Shown here piece by piece: positions 32,761 to 43,747 of a DNA stretch of 64,000 nucleotides. Position 1 is the stretch's first letter. Each line of letters begins with the position of its first letter. This DNA is from Blastomussa wellsi (Eukaryota > Cnidaria > Anthozoa > Scleractinia > Plerogyridae). The DNA is taken from NCBI GenBank assembly GCA_947652115.1, contig OX393566.1:16182427-16246426 (forward strand), in the 5' to 3' direction. The position numbers and the translations under genes were made by a program. The notes beneath the pieces are model-generated. The model was not told the DNA's origin. It made no database searches and was given only the letters and a program-made list of their open reading frames with translations.

Positions 32761-33926
32761 TTGGTAGGGTGGGAAGAGTTAGACTTGGCAGCTGGGGGCT
32801 GAGAACTGGACTGCTTCGGTTGACCACGAAAATTACAATTAGCAGCGGGGTGGGACCCCTCGCACTTAAAACACTGGTGTTTGTAAGCGCAGCCCGGGGC
32901 ACATTTACGACCCTTATGGAAGCGGAAGCAGTAGCCTTTAGGGGTTGTTTCAACCTTTCCGGATACCCGCCCCTGGGAAATGGATTGAAACGCTCTGGGC
33001 TGGGGAACATGAACCTGGTTAGACTTGAGCCACAGCTCATCATGAATTCGATCCCAGGGAAGGGCTGAACGGTGGGCCTGCCTCAAAAACCGAAAATTCT
33101 CATCATAAAATTTCCAGTTATGGCCCCTTACTGCCAAGTCCTGAATAGTGTCACAGTACTTCATGAGGGCGGGGGCCTCATGAGGGAACCGCCTGGTGTA
33201 AATACCCACAAATATGTGGAAACAATTAAGCCACGAATCAATTGAAGTTATTTTCTTAGTCTTAGCTACTGGTTCTATGCACAGAGAGGGAAGTGGACCA
33301 CCCTCAGGATTCTGAATGGCTAACTGGTAACGGTTAGCATGGACAGGGTGGGCAAGGAGAGAGCCAAAGTCTATGTATTCGTCCCGCCAAATCTTCTCTC
33401 GTAGCTTTTCGGTGACGCGACAATCTACAGGCAACGCTACTGACTGGAAACACTGACCTGGCACTTGTGGTGGACTGTCAGAGGGTACCAAGCCCATCAA
33501 TGTAGCTGAAGCATCCGCCAAACTTCCTTGCACGACAGTGGATGCCACATTACCAGAAGCCGGAGGAGACTGGTGGGGCTGGCTGATCATTGAAGTCGCA
33601 GGAACCTCCTCCAAGGATGACGTAGGAGGAAGACGGGCAGGGTTCTCGGATGGTGACAAACGACGAGAGACTTCGTCGGCAACCCGATTGATGAGCGTCT
33701 CCATCAGCTGAGGAGACAGCAGGGCCTCCTGTTGAGGTTGTGTCGGCACAGGAGGTTCTTGGGCAGTGGCTTGCTCAGGTCCCGGGACCGCCCTCTGTCT
33801 GCTTGACCGGGAAGGTAAACCGCGTGTGGCAACGCTGCTCGCCCGAACACTAGCCCGAGGGCTGGCACGTGTTTGCGCTCCATCTGAAGCACAAGAGGAT
33901 CGGCCGCGCGACTTCACTTTAGGCAT
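32745..33926 (-). CDS. Element B Gag-like protein (393 aa)
   Basis: Starts at ATG 33,924-33,926 with a basic, Ser/Arg/Pro-rich segment. A helical central domain contains the WLNCFHIF...YTRRFPHEAPALMKYCDTI block, also present in element A gag. A zinc-binding tail holds FRFHKGRKCAPGCAYKH and CFKCEGSHPAANC (two C/H knuckles, one CCHC-like). The stop at 32,745 is inside the RT frame. Likely binds element RNA. Confidence 0.82.
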   Translation of the reverse strand: MPKVKSRGRSSCASDGAQTRASPRASVRASSVATRGLPSRSSRQRAVPGPEQATAQEPPVPTQPQQEALLSPQLMETLINRVADEVSRRLSPSENPARLPPTSSLEEVPATSMISQPHQSPPASGNVASTVVQGSLADASATLMGLVPSDSPPQVPGQCFQSVALPVDCRVTEKLREKIWRDEYIDFGSLLAHPVHANRYQLAIQNPEGGPLPSLCIEPVAKTKKITSIDSWLNCFHIFVGIYTRRFPHEAPALMKYCDTIQDLAVRGHNWKFYDENFRFLRQAHRSALPWDRIHDELWLKSNQVHVPQPRAFQSISQGRVSGKVETTPKGYCFRFHKGRKCAPGCAYKHQCFKCEGSHPAANCNFRGQPKQSSSQPPAAKSNSSHPTNASKS

Positions 33927-34099
33927 ATCGGAAAACCTGCAAAAGAGGTAAAAACTGGGCAGGAACAGGAAACTTCGCCGACTTAAGCTGCCACATGGTC
34001 AAGCAGAATATACATAAATGTAACCTGGCAGGCGCAACCATGTCAAGACAAAGAGTCGACGGGTTGGCTGGCCTTTTACACCAGAAATGAACAGAAAAC

Positions 34100-34320
34100 A
34101 GGTGCTGGCATAACTACATATGACAAGCAACCCAATAAGCAACAAATAACAGGGGTTGAACCCCAAGACAAACAGCTAAGATAACTACATATCCCAGCCA
34201 AAAATGACAAGGCAGCATAACTACATATGCCCCGGTGTCAAAAAACCTAGTCACAACTACATGTGACTAGAAAAAAAAGGCCAAATCAAGGGCCTGCATA
34301 ACTACATATGACAAGAAAAA
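34100..34320 (-). repeat. Hairpin array 2 of element B (five units, loop AACTACAT)
   Basis: Five copies of AACTACAT at about 34,112, 34,182, 34,218, 34,256 and 34,300 sit between short arms that pair. The clearest is CTAGTCAC/GTGACTAG at 34,248-34,271; GAT/ATC and GGC..CAT/ATG..CC arms occur at others. The array fills the ~560-base gap between the SGNH gene and gag. Confidence 0.72.
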
Positions 34321-34488
34321 TAATAACCGCCCAGCAAAATGGCTGTCCACGGTAAACCAAAATAATTCAGCATAAGCTCACATGAAAGAGCAAGGCTACA
34401 CGACAAAAGAGCCCAAATTCATATTGAATCAATAGCAATAGAGCAAGCTAGGACAAACAAATGTGCTGGCGGAATAAAAAAGCCCCGC

Positions 34489-35088
34489 TCAATCTGAACC
34501 ATCCTCGAGCAAACCCACCGCCTTAATGATGGCGCCACGATAACTCCGGTAAAGCAAATATTGCCCTGTTGGATTAACGTGAACGCCATCCGTCAGGTAG
34601 AGGTTCTTATGAGGACTATTGAATTCAGCATGGGACCAACAAATAACAGTTGGAAACTCTTCCAAAACAATGCCTACATAATGATTCAACAGTGTAGCGT
34701 GGTCTAGGAATTCCATCGCATGCGGCACGCAAATGCCACGTGGGATGACACCACAAACCCCGATCGCGCGGACAGAATAAACCCCTTGAAGTAAACGCAC
34801 GAACTCCTCAATTTTTGAGCCTACGGTCTGGGGAAGGGCATGGGAAAGGTCGTTCGTACCTATTTCCAAGATAACAATATCCGGAGCAAGGTTCTTGACC
34901 ACATCAAGGTCATGTTCCTCAAGCAATGGCACAGTTCGACCGCCAACACCATGCAAGTGAACCGCCGCCGTACCCCGAAGGTTGAAATCGCTGGCTGCGC
35001 GGGGATCAAAACCTAACTCCAAATCGCTCTTAAGACGCCTAACAAACGAATGTCCTAAAATAAGCGCGTTTGGGACAACCTTAGCCAT
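34489..35088 (-). CDS. SGNH/GDSL-type hydrolase of element B (199 aa)
   Basis: Intact frame with the SGNH blocks: GHSF near residue 13 (Ser nucleophile), LEIGTNDLS near 78 (Asn block), and DGVHVNPTG near 168 (Asp-x-x-His dyad). The family are esterases/lipases, and such a gene is a known optional part of Ngaro/DIRS-like elements. Its role there is unknown. It is the first gene after the A1 repeat. Codon content and position match the rest of the element. Confidence 0.85.
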   Translation of the reverse strand: MAKVVPNALILGHSFVRRLKSDLELGFDPRAASDFNLRGTAAVHLHGVGGRTVPLLEEHDLDVVKNLAPDIVILEIGTNDLSHALPQTVGSKIEEFVRLLQGVYSVRAIGVCGVIPRGICVPHAMEFLDHATLLNHYVGIVLEEFPTVICWSHAEFNSPHKNLYLTDGVHVNPTGQYLLYRSYRGAIIKAVGLLEDGSD

Positions 35089-35109
35089 AAATATAGCTTA
35101 CCTTTAGAA

Positions 35110-35402
35110 CAACGTGAAATCAAACGTGTGATCCAGCGAAGCAAAGCAAGAATGAATTAATGAACAACAGCTTAGTAGCCAGGCCACGACACCACATCGC
35201 AAGCGGGGGGCTCAATACATTGAGAAAACCATACCCCTTGTCCAGGCCCCCGCACGTGTCCCCATGCTGTTGCATAACAATAACCAATTACATAACAAGT
35301 CTGTGCACGTGCCTACTAAAAGACAATGCTTACAAAATCTCCATTACAAAATCTCCGGCAAGAAAGACATAAAATTTCTATTCGCATGGCAAATAATCTC
35401 TT
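35110..35402 (-). repeat. Element B repeat A1
   Basis: 293 bases pairing with A2 (29,078-29,370). Marks the 5' end of element B. Confidence 0.9.
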
Positions 35403-35590
35403 TAAAAAGGGGTTGTAATCACGTAGAACTGAAGTGAGACGGTCAATTCTTACGAGGGTGACTGGATTGCTCTCTAGTAGACGCGCTAGCCGCTGTTGTT
35501 CCACTAGGCTTAATGCTCGAGGCTGGTTGCTGCCCTCCCTCTGAACAATTTCTGGCTGCATGCTTACCTCCACATCGGGAGCAGATGTGT
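35403..35590 (-). pseudogene. Element A gag zinc knuckle and start of RT
   Basis: This short piece links the two halves of element A. On the minus strand it begins directly after the LINE tail with HICSRCGGKHAARNC, a C-x2-C...H...C knuckle. It ends with VRIDRLTSVLRDYNPFLK, the segment preceding RT in this family (compare VRVNRLSFLLKGY in element B). The knuckle's preceding Cys/His half is at 47,428-47,460 in another frame. Confidence 0.78.
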
Positions 35591-35860
35591 AAGTAAGTAA
35601 GTAAACTTTATTTAAACAGGGTAGCCCATTCAGCTCTAAGGCTGGTCTCCATAGGGGCCCTGTATCTTGAAAATAGGGACCTTAAGAACCGGACAAATCT
35701 ATGACGCGGACGTGACCGCATTACCGAAAAAAACTGGGAACGAGAACGTCGTCGGTCACGTCACTAGTAAACATTAAGCTAACGTGACTAAATGAATACG
35801 CGGACGTCAATTACGTTTAATTACGCGAAAAAAAAATTGATAAGTGTGTTTGTTCATTAA

Positions 35861-37273
35861 ATGGCGTCATTTAAAGAGACTAGAAACTTGGTTTTGGAAT
35901 GTTATGTTGATGGAATTATTGACGAAGACGATTTTATGCTTCTTTACGACATTAATAAGTCAAAAAATTCCGAGTTCCCACACAAAAACTACGAACTCTT
36001 TAACTTCGATGCCTTGGACCCGGTCAAGTGTGTAGCTGACTTTCGTGTCGAAAAGCAAGATATTCCAAGGTTGGCTGATGCTTTGGGTATCCCTCCGGTC
36101 ATCAAGTGCCAGCAAAGGAGTGTATGTGATGGTACTGAAGGACTGTGTATGCTTCTGCGTCGTTTTGCTTATCCCTGCCGCCTCAGTGATATGATTACAC
36201 GATTTGGACGTCCTGTTCCCGTTATAAGCATGATCACCAAAGAAGTTATGAATTTTATTTACAACAATCACCAACAGAGACTAACCCAGTGGAATCAATT
36301 CCTTTTAAGCCCTGCCTCTTTGCAAGAGTACGCAAATGCAATTCACCGTGCTGGCGCTACTCTTGATAATTGTTTCGGATTCATAGACGGAACTGTGCGT
36401 GCAATCAGTCGTCCAGGAAAAGACCAAAGGCTAGTTTATAACGGACATAAAAGGGTGCATGCCCTTAAGTTCCAGTCTGTGAGTTTGCCTAATGGAATCA
36501 TTGCCAATCTTTTTGGCCCAATAGGTAAGAGTGAATTTCTACTTACATACCTCAGCTCACTCCTCTTTGTAGACACCAATGATTTTAATATTTTGTTTTA
36601 ATTAACTGTTGGCAATGATGAATTTTTAACAAAATAGAAAGGCATTGCTTGGGAAGCATAAAGCCTTGAAGTTCACTGAAAGATAAAATTAAATGATAAA
36701 AAATGGACCACCTGCGGTGATCGAGTGTACCTGTACCCTCAGAGAATGTAGCCCATTAGGGTCCTTTCAAGGCAACTATGATTGTCAGGTCTTATGTTTT
36801 AGAACATGTGACCTGTGTGACATATATCCATCTTTGCATGATTATTTTTCTTTTCAGAGGGGAAGATGCATGATGCAGCTATGTTGGCAGAGTCAAGTTT
36901 TCTGCGTGACTTAAACATGTATGCATTTTCACCCATGGGAGTACCCCTCTGCATATATGGTGATCCAGCATATCCATTAAGGATACATTTGCAAGCCCCA
37001 TTCAGAAACACAGCAAGACTCACTCAACAAATGGAGTTGTTCAACAAGTCAATGAGTAAAGTGCGAATGTCAGTGGAGTGGATTTCTGGGGACGTCATAA
37101 ATGATTTTAAATTTCTTGACTTCAAGAAAAACTTAAAGATTGGTTTGAGTGCTGTAGGAGAAATGTACATTGTAGGTGCCATATTACGGAACTGTCTAAC
37201 ATGCCTATATGGTAACCTTACAGCTGAATATTTTGATGTTCAGCCACCAGTTTTGGAAGACTACTTACGCTAA
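35861..37273 (+). CDS. Harbinger transposase (HARBI1-like), two exons, 359 aa
   Basis: Exon 1 is 35,861-36,524 (G|GTAAGA donor) and exon 2 is 36,858-37,273 (TTTTCAG acceptor). The join is phase 1 and restores the family's EGKMHD-type motif. The DDE triad is visible: GFIDGTVR (first Asp, ~residue 180), YGDPAYPL (second Asp, ~259), and VRMSVEW (Glu, ~302). Length is in the usual range for HARBI1-like proteins. In the known system the transposase needs the Myb-like partner for nuclear import and TIR binding, and that gene is next door. No break is seen. Confidence 0.9.
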
Positions 37274-37724
37274 CTGCATGGAAGACTACTACATAGACTG
37301 AATAAGGTCTAAAAGACATCAATAAGAAAGAAACTATGTCTATAGTAGTTACTAAGAATGCTACAGGAGCTTTTGATTCATTTCTGTGGTCTTATGTGTA
37401 ATATAAAAAGTAGAAAGAATTTTATAAGACCATCATTAACAATGTTAATATTATTGAATATGAGGTGATTCTAGCTAGCCTGGCCTAATGGTGTTTGTGT
37501 CTTTTTTGCCATATATCTGAGCACGATAAGTTTTTTAGGCAGTTCACTCAAGCACAGTAATAATTAATAATATTATTTTATTGCCATCCAAAATAATTTA
37601 TCACATGCATAAAAACATCTCAACAACTTAATTGCATTGACATAACAGTACAAAGTTTGGTTTTTCATGGCTGTTAGGAAGAATTAAATGACAAGTTCAT
37701 CATCAGCTCAGAAAGATAAAAAAA

Positions 37725-38690
37725 TTACTTTTTTTCTACTTTCTCGAAAAGTTTCAACAAAAGATCAGCTTGTTGTTGTTGCTGTTGCTGTTGTTGCTGG
37801 AACAGCATTGCAAAACCTTGCATTTGTTGTTGTTGTTGCTGTTGCAACAATTGCAAAAAATCATTGTGTTTTTTTTGGTCAAGCTCCAACTGAGCCTTCC
37901 TTAGCTCCATCTCTTCTGCCCTCCCCTGTCTTTCTTTTTCGCTCTTTTCCCACAGGAAGGCCGCGGTCTCACTTCCAGTAGAGAGTCTTTTTTTAGGTTG
38001 TTTGCAGTCCACAGAATTTTCTTTTTCATCCTCTTTCCTTCTCTTTGTGGTCCCCAGACTCTCCATGGCCATCTTCCTTACCTCTTCTGCCTTTTCCCTC
38101 TCTGCCATGTCATCTTTCCTATTCATGTTGTTTTTGTGGATTTCGTCAGAAGCACCCTCTTTCTCAATGAGATATTCAAGTGCCTCTTCTACTTCTGATC
38201 TTGTGGGCGAAATGCCACTTGCCTTTTCTTCATTTTTTATTTTTACTCTCATCCTTTCTGCAAGGAGGTTATATCTGTAACAAGAAGTAAAGGGTTTTTT
38301 TCAGTTTCACGAAAAATTCCTCTCACAGGTTAGCTACAAACAATCTGACTATCTATGCAAAATGATTTGTGTGGCACACCGAGGGCATTTAAAGTTAAGT
38401 ACATTGCATTATATTTTAAAATTGTTTTTCGTTTGTTTTTGTTTTGTTCACGTTTGAGCATGATATAGAGGTATTAAATTTCACTTAGAAAATGTGTGAT
38501 CCTACCTGTCTCTTACCGCCCTTTTGTCTACTCTAAATGGGACATCGATATCCTTCACAGCAACAAGGGCTTCAGCAATTGCTGCCCATTTAGCACTTCT
38601 CTGAGTGGTTCCCTTTTTTATATCGGTAAATTGGTCAGTTGTTATAATTTCTCTGCATAACAACATATCATGCTTTTCTGTCCACACCAT
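37725..38690 (-). CDS. Harbinger Myb/SANT-like partner, two exons, 244 aa
   Basis: Exon 1 (38,506-38,690) encodes MVWTEKHDMLL...TTQRSAKWAAIAE, a trihelix/Myb-like DNA-binding domain. Exon 2 (37,725-38,274) joins in phase 2 through AG|GTAGGA and TTACAG. It encodes an acidic/basic coiled coil with two polyglutamine runs (near 37,770 and 37,830). Convergent with the transposase, as usual in Harbinger elements. The Gln runs come from CAA/CAG repeats and are probably length-variable. Confidence 0.85.
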
Positions 38691-39559
38691 GTTCCTTTTG
38701 AAACTAAAAAGAAAAAAGCAAACAAAAGTTTTATTCTATGCAAGATAATTATAGTCTGGCTGGTCGGGTTAAAATAAAATGGTATATGTAGAATAGTACT
38801 TAATTTGTAAGTTTCCTTGTCTGTTAATCATAACACTGCCCGATTGGAATGCAATTAATCCAGTGGTTTGTTATTGCACTGTAATGTGCGGTTGCAAGAA
38901 ACAACTAGCGATTCCCAAACTACGAACGAAATGATAAATTATTAAACAGGAACAACACTTAAAATTAACGGAAAGCCAGCCGAAAAACAATAACCACACA
39001 AGAGGTTATTTTGCGCATTTAGCCGGTAGGTTACATAACTCGGAAGTTTTGTATAGATGAGCAAGAAAAGCGCTACTTACAATAATTTACAATGCCAATG
39101 GTTTCTTTCTCGTTTCAAAAATACATATCACTTGTTTAAACTAAGACAGCCATTAAAACACTGAATGATAACTAGTCTAAAACATAGGAAAAATTAAGCA
39201 AACCTTGGAGGACAAGAAGTGCTTTTTACTGATGAATTCTCCGCCATAATTTTCACTGATGAATTCTCCACCATAATTTTCAGCACGGCTAAAAAGTAAA
39301 CAAACAGTGAGGGTGATTTTTCGACTCAACAATTGAGTTACATGGATTTATGATAATAAATCAACATTCGTTAGTATTAATTATGGGTTCTATTTAGTTT
39401 CTCTTACTTTAAGGAAACTTACTATCGAAAAATAGACTGCCGTTTCAACGAAACGGGACTTGCCGCAGTTTGTCGTCGGGAACGTCGATAAGACGGGAGG
39501 CCAGAACGGTAACCAGCGGCAACCAAAGTTAATTATGCAGACTTGCACTTCCAGTCCAC
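38691..39559. other. Harbinger internal non-coding region
   Basis: No exon is supported. It lies upstream of the Myb-like gene and likely holds its promoter. A short tandem duplication of CTGATGAATTCTCC(A/G)CCATAATTTTC occurs at about 39,230-39,280. Confidence 0.5.
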
Positions 39560-39791
39560 GTCCGCGTCATAGATTTGTCCAGTGCTTAAGGTCCCTAATA
39601 GTTTACACTTAGAACTATTAAAATACCTAATAAAAATACTGCCAGAATTTTAAAAACTACATTACAAAGCAAGAATAAAATGCAAAATCACATTTAAAGG
39701 CTAAAACCAAAGTTAAGATAAAAAGAAATGCCTTGCTTGGCGGCAGAACGTTTGAATGTTTTTACTATTTACAATGTTCAACGGGAGTTTG

Positions 39792-41120
39792 TTAAAAATT
39801 TCTGTGCCAGTAAAAAGAAAGGTCAAAATTTCGTTTAACATTTGGTAGGGATAGCCTCATACTTTGCCGTTTGGAGTAATTGTGAATGTTCGAAAATCTA
39901 GTAAAATATAATAAAAAGTAACTAGGAACTAATGATTGAAGACAGAGAAAAACGAGTTTAGCCTTGTGATAAGAGCGTCTGCTGGAAAGAGTCGGCCAGT
40001 GCAGCTGCTCTATTGCTTCAGATGAGCGAGAGCAATGTGTGATAATCCGTGCAGATCTATTCTGTAGGCGCTGTAGTCGATCTATATCTTGCTGTAGGAG
40101 ATTACTCCAGGCAATGTCACAGTAATCAAATAATGGGAGGATTAAAGCGTTATGAACAAGTGTTGCTGCCTCTTTTGTGACGAAACTTCTAACACGGCCA
40201 AGAAGACCAACTCTTGACGCCACCTTTTTACACACATAGTCCGCGTGAGCCTTCCAAGTCATAAAGTTGTCAAACACCACGCCTAAGTATTTAAAAGTTG
40301 TTTCACAAGATATGGACTTTCCGAGAAGATTAAGATTTAAAATGCAATCGCGCTCTTTATGCCTTTGAGATGTAAATAGCACACACTTAGTTTTTGAAAC
40401 ATTGAGAACAAGATTATTGTTTTCTAGCCATTCAGATAAACATTGAAGATCTTCGTTAATGTAATAAATTAAATTGTCTACAGTTGGGCCAGCAAGATAT
40501 AAAACTGTGTCGTCAGCGTACATATTTACAGAACAGTGTCTGACACAACGTGGTAGGTCATTAATGTAGACAATGAATAACAGGGGTCCAAGGATAGACC
40601 CCTGCGGCACTCCAGAAGTTATGGCAAGCTCTTCAGATGACTGAGAATCAATGTGCACGAATTGCTTTCTTCCCGTGAAGTAGTTCTTAAACCATGGAAG
40701 GCTTTCATCGCACACACCATAATACTCTAATTTGCTAAGCAAAATGTCATGGTCAACGGTGTCGAAAGCCTTTGCCAGGTCAATAAACACAGAACCAGTG
40801 ACTAAGCCCTTATCCATATTCATTAGGATCTCATCGGCGAAATAGGTTACAGCCGTCTCAGTTGAGTGCGTTCTTCTAAAACCGGATTGTGATTTACAAA
40901 GCAAGTTATGACCGTCAAAATAACCTGCAAGTTGCTTGTGGATTAAACGTTCTAGGACTTTAGATACCACTGGTAATACGGATATGGGGCGGTAATTTCT
41001 TGGGTCATCTTTTGGACCTGATTTATGCAGAGGGGTCACCTTCGCTTTTTTCCATTCCGCAGGGATAACGTTTAGTTCGATAGTTAAATTAAAGATGACG
41101 GACAATGGAGAAGACGACAA
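39792..41120 (-). CDS. LINE reverse transcriptase (442 aa fragment)
   Basis: Carries the ordered non-LTR RT blocks: AEWKKAKVTPLHKSG, NYRPISVLPVVSKVLE, SGFR..HSTETAV, FIDLAKAFDTVDH, TSGVPQGSILGPLLF and MYADDTVLY (catalytic YADD), then the thumb and a C-terminal region. The frame is open but lacks its N-terminal link to the endonuclease because of a break at about 41,150. In the intact element RT and endonuclease form one ORF2 that copies RNA at the nicked target. Confidence 0.85.
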   Translation of the reverse strand: MSSSPLSVIFNLTIELNVIPAEWKKAKVTPLHKSGPKDDPRNYRPISVLPVVSKVLERLIHKQLAGYFDGHNLLCKSQSGFRRTHSTETAVTYFADEILMNMDKGLVTGSVFIDLAKAFDTVDHDILLSKLEYYGVCDESLPWFKNYFTGRKQFVHIDSQSSEELAITSGVPQGSILGPLLFIVYINDLPRCVRHCSVNMYADDTVLYLAGPTVDNLIYYINEDLQCLSEWLENNNLVLNVSKTKCVLFTSQRHKERDCILNLNLLGKSISCETTFKYLGVVFDNFMTWKAHADYVCKKVASRVGLLGRVRSFVTKEAATLVHNALILPLFDYCDIAWSNLLQQDIDRLQRLQNRSARIITHCSRSSEAIEQLHWPTLSSRRSYHKAKLVFLCLQSLVPSYFLLYFTRFSNIHNYSKRQSMRLSLPNVKRNFDLSFYWHRNF

Positions 41121-41166
41121 GCTGAAATACCATCAACACCTGTAGCTTTCTTTGATTTTAATTCTT

Positions 41167-42044
41167 TCAGTGCCTTACGGACCTCCGATACAGTGATCTT
41201 GCGCTTGATCGATAGGTTGACCTTAAATCTTCTGCACAAGAGACAAAGAAGCGATTAAAAATGTTACACTTGTTTTTCGCTTCATTTGCCGTACGAGCAG
41301 TAGCGCCGCTACTCTTAGAGCCATTTCCGAGTAGTTGTTTTAGGTTTCTCCAGGTCCCACGGGAATCTCTTTTTGTCTCCTGGAGCTGATCATTGAAATA
41401 TCTTTGTTTTTCTTTTCTGAGCTTCAAAGTCACGACATTGCGTAAGCGCTTGTAAGAGCTCCAGTGAAGTTCATTGTTTGTCCTCAACGTCAGATCATGA
41501 AAGTGATCCCTTTCATTCATTAGTTGTTTCACCTTGCGTGTCAGCCATGGTACCTTTTGTCCCCTGACTCGCACACGAATTCTTGGGGCATGAGAATCGG
41601 CGACTTCACCAAAAAGCTGTTTAAATGATTCCCATGAGTCCTCAACATCTGTGAAGGAATTTATTAACGACCATGGAACTTTGTTTAGATCTTCAATGAA
41701 AGCTTCACGATTGAAACGCTTGAAATTCCGGGTATCAATAACTCTCGGGGGAGGCGGTTTCAAACGATGTAGTTTACGGACAGCAAATATCGCAGAGTGA
41801 TCACTAAAACCAACTGGTATTACTCCCGAGACATATAGGTCAGGGCGACTGGTAAAAAATAAATCGATCAGGGTCTTTGAATGTTCAGTTATGCGAGTGA
41901 AATAGTCAATAATCTGCCGCAGACTAAACTCTTTCGTCATGTTGATAAAAAGCTTAGTAGATGCAGATTTATTCGACTGTTTCAGGTCAAAGTTCATATC
42001 CCCGGTGATGACAATTTCTTTTTCCGTATCAGCCACTACTGTTA
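41167..42044 (-). pseudogene. LINE endonuclease, C-terminal part and linker
   Basis: Apurinic-type endonuclease segments IVITGDMNFD (metal Asp/Asn) and GFSDHSAIF (catalytic SDH) identify it. A linker with the VPWLTRKVKQLM motif follows. It is the continuation of 46,920-47,270, separated by the Gypsy insertion with its ACATG duplication. The ATG that appears to start this frame lies in the inserted LTR and is not the native start. Confidence 0.83.
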
Positions 42045-42049
42045 ACATG

Positions 42050-42184
42050 TGTTTGATACACACTACAACACAGACGCCATGTTGGATCAACAACTCACCG
42101 CGTGGTTTATGTGATTGGTTAACAAACAAAAATGAATAACTGAACGACTATGGATTACGGCCAGCGGTATTGCCATACATAACA
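42050..42184 (-). repeat. 3' LTR of G2
   Basis: 135 bases, TG...CA ends, about 98% identical to 46,780-46,914. Confidence 0.93.
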
Positions 42185-42341
42185 TCCCCCCCCTTTACAT
42201 CACAATCTTAGAAACAAAGGAGAACAATGTAAATAAAAAAAACAAAACAAAATGAAAATAAAATAATCATCTCAACATTAATCAATCAGTGTCTGTCATT
42301 GTTCATGTTTTACAAACTGTTCCTTGTGCCAGAACAACTAG

Positions 42342-43747
42342 TTACAGGTTTAGTCTGATTGGTTTCCTGACTTGCCTTCCACTTCGAGTTGTATAAAAGG
42401 GCAGGTCTTTAGCCTCCACTATGTCTGCTGAAGGTGGCACACCACGTGCTGGGATTTCCTCAGCCGGTGATGGATTTAAGTGGTGTTCCTGTGGTGAGGG
42501 GTCCATTCGTGGGCTTGCTGGGGACGTGGGAGCCACATGTGTTTTGTCAGGCTCCGGTTCTGTCTGCTGAACGATGTTCCCATGGCGTTTACGATATTCC
42601 ATATGAGACTTGGCTGAGTCGTTTCTTAGAGCCACTCTGTTACGCCTGATTCTTCGGCCGCTCACCTCTACTACATATGATCTTGGCAAGGCATGTTTCT
42701 GCACTACGGTCGCCGCTCTCCACTCCTTTGACCTGGCTCAGGTCTTACTCTGACGTGATCGCCTGATCTGAGTGGTGGTAGCTCTTTGGTGCCATGGCGG
42801 TCATGGAAGTACTTTTGCTTATCCTTGCCATGTTTCATTCTTGCTTTTATCTTCTGGGTGCTGTGTGTCTCAGGTTCCAATAGACCACGTGCTATTGGCA
42901 GTGTCGTTCGAAGCCTGCGTCCCATAGAGAGCTGTGATGGGGACAGGTCAATTCCTGGAATAGGGGATGCCCTGTACTCCAGGAGCGCTTTTCTCTTGTC
43001 TCTGTTCTTTCTCCATAGAGATTTCACTGTTTTCACAGCGGCTTCTGCCTCTCCATTTGCCTTGGAGTGCTTTGGACTTACTAGGACATGTTCAAAGGTG
43101 TAGCTTTTAGCAAAGGTCTCAAATTCTCTGCTTGTGTACTGGCTGCCACAATCAGTGACTAGTTTTGCTGGGATGCCATGTCGACTGAAATGCTCTTTCA
43201 GGACTTGAATGGTCTCCAGGGATGTCAGATCCTCCAGTTTGGTCATCTCAATAAACTTGGAGAAGTAATCAACTAGCAACAGGTAATGTTCACCTTCAAA
43301 GGCAAATATGTCTGAAGCGGCTCTTTCCCAAGGCAGGTCCGGAACAGGGCTTGACATCAGAGGCTCTTTCTGCTGTGCAGGGGCATAATCATGGCATGTG
43401 GTACAATCCTTGACTTTGTCTTCTATCTGTGCACTCATGCCGGGCCAGTAAAGGGCTTCCCTGGCTCTTTGCTTACACTTCACAATTCCCAGATGCGTTC
43501 CATTTATGATTTCCAGCATGGCTGGCCTCATAGACGGGGGGACTACGATTCTCAATCCTCGGTAGATTACTCCATCTACTACCGCGAGCTCATCACGTGT
43601 GTCCCAGTATTGGCGGATGCTGTGTGGGAGTTGTTGCTTTGTGTCTGGCCAGCCGGCTCGGATCATAGCATACAACTCATGGAGCTCATTTGCTGTGTTT
43701 TGTTGGAGTTCTGCATACTTTGGTTCAGAAACTGAGATTCTTTCCAT
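42342..43747 (-). pseudogene. G2 integrase with C-terminal tail
   Basis: Contains the HHCC finger (THLGIVKCKQR...CTTCHDY). The DDE core follows: SDIFAFEG (first Asp), VTDCGSQY (second Asp) and SKANGEAEAAVK (Glu). A basic GDHVRVRPEP segment follows. A frame break near 42,720 separates the last ~120 codons, which end in a TRSGRQVRKPIRLNL motif typical of Gypsy integrase tails. Inserts cDNA into chromosomes in the intact family. Confidence 0.85.

Larger units (their letters stand above)
28788..35402 (-). mobile_element. Ngaro-like YR retrotransposon B, near complete
   Basis: Minus-strand order is A1 (35,402-35,110), SGNH hydrolase, hairpin array, gag, RT-RNase H, tyrosine recombinase, second hairpin array, then B1, A2, B2 (29,599-28,788). 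A1 and A2 differ at only a few positions, as do B1 and B2, so it is young. It lies inside the RT of element A. The flanking host codons join in frame across it and no target duplication is seen, as expected for recombinase-mediated insertion. All four main frames are open, so this copy may be or recently have been active. Confidence 0.88.
35675..39596 (+). mobile_element. PIF/Harbinger DNA transposon, apparently intact
   Basis: Imperfect terminal inverted repeats of about 37 bases open with AGGGACCTTAAG and include GACAAATCTATGACGCGG. They occupy 35,675-35,711 and 39,560-39,596. The trinucleotide AAT flanks both ends (35,672-35,674 and 39,597-39,599), the 3-bp target duplication typical of Harbinger. 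It carries a two-exon transposase on plus and a two-exon Myb-like partner on minus, converging. It sits in the 3' UTR of the LINE. Confidence 0.92.
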
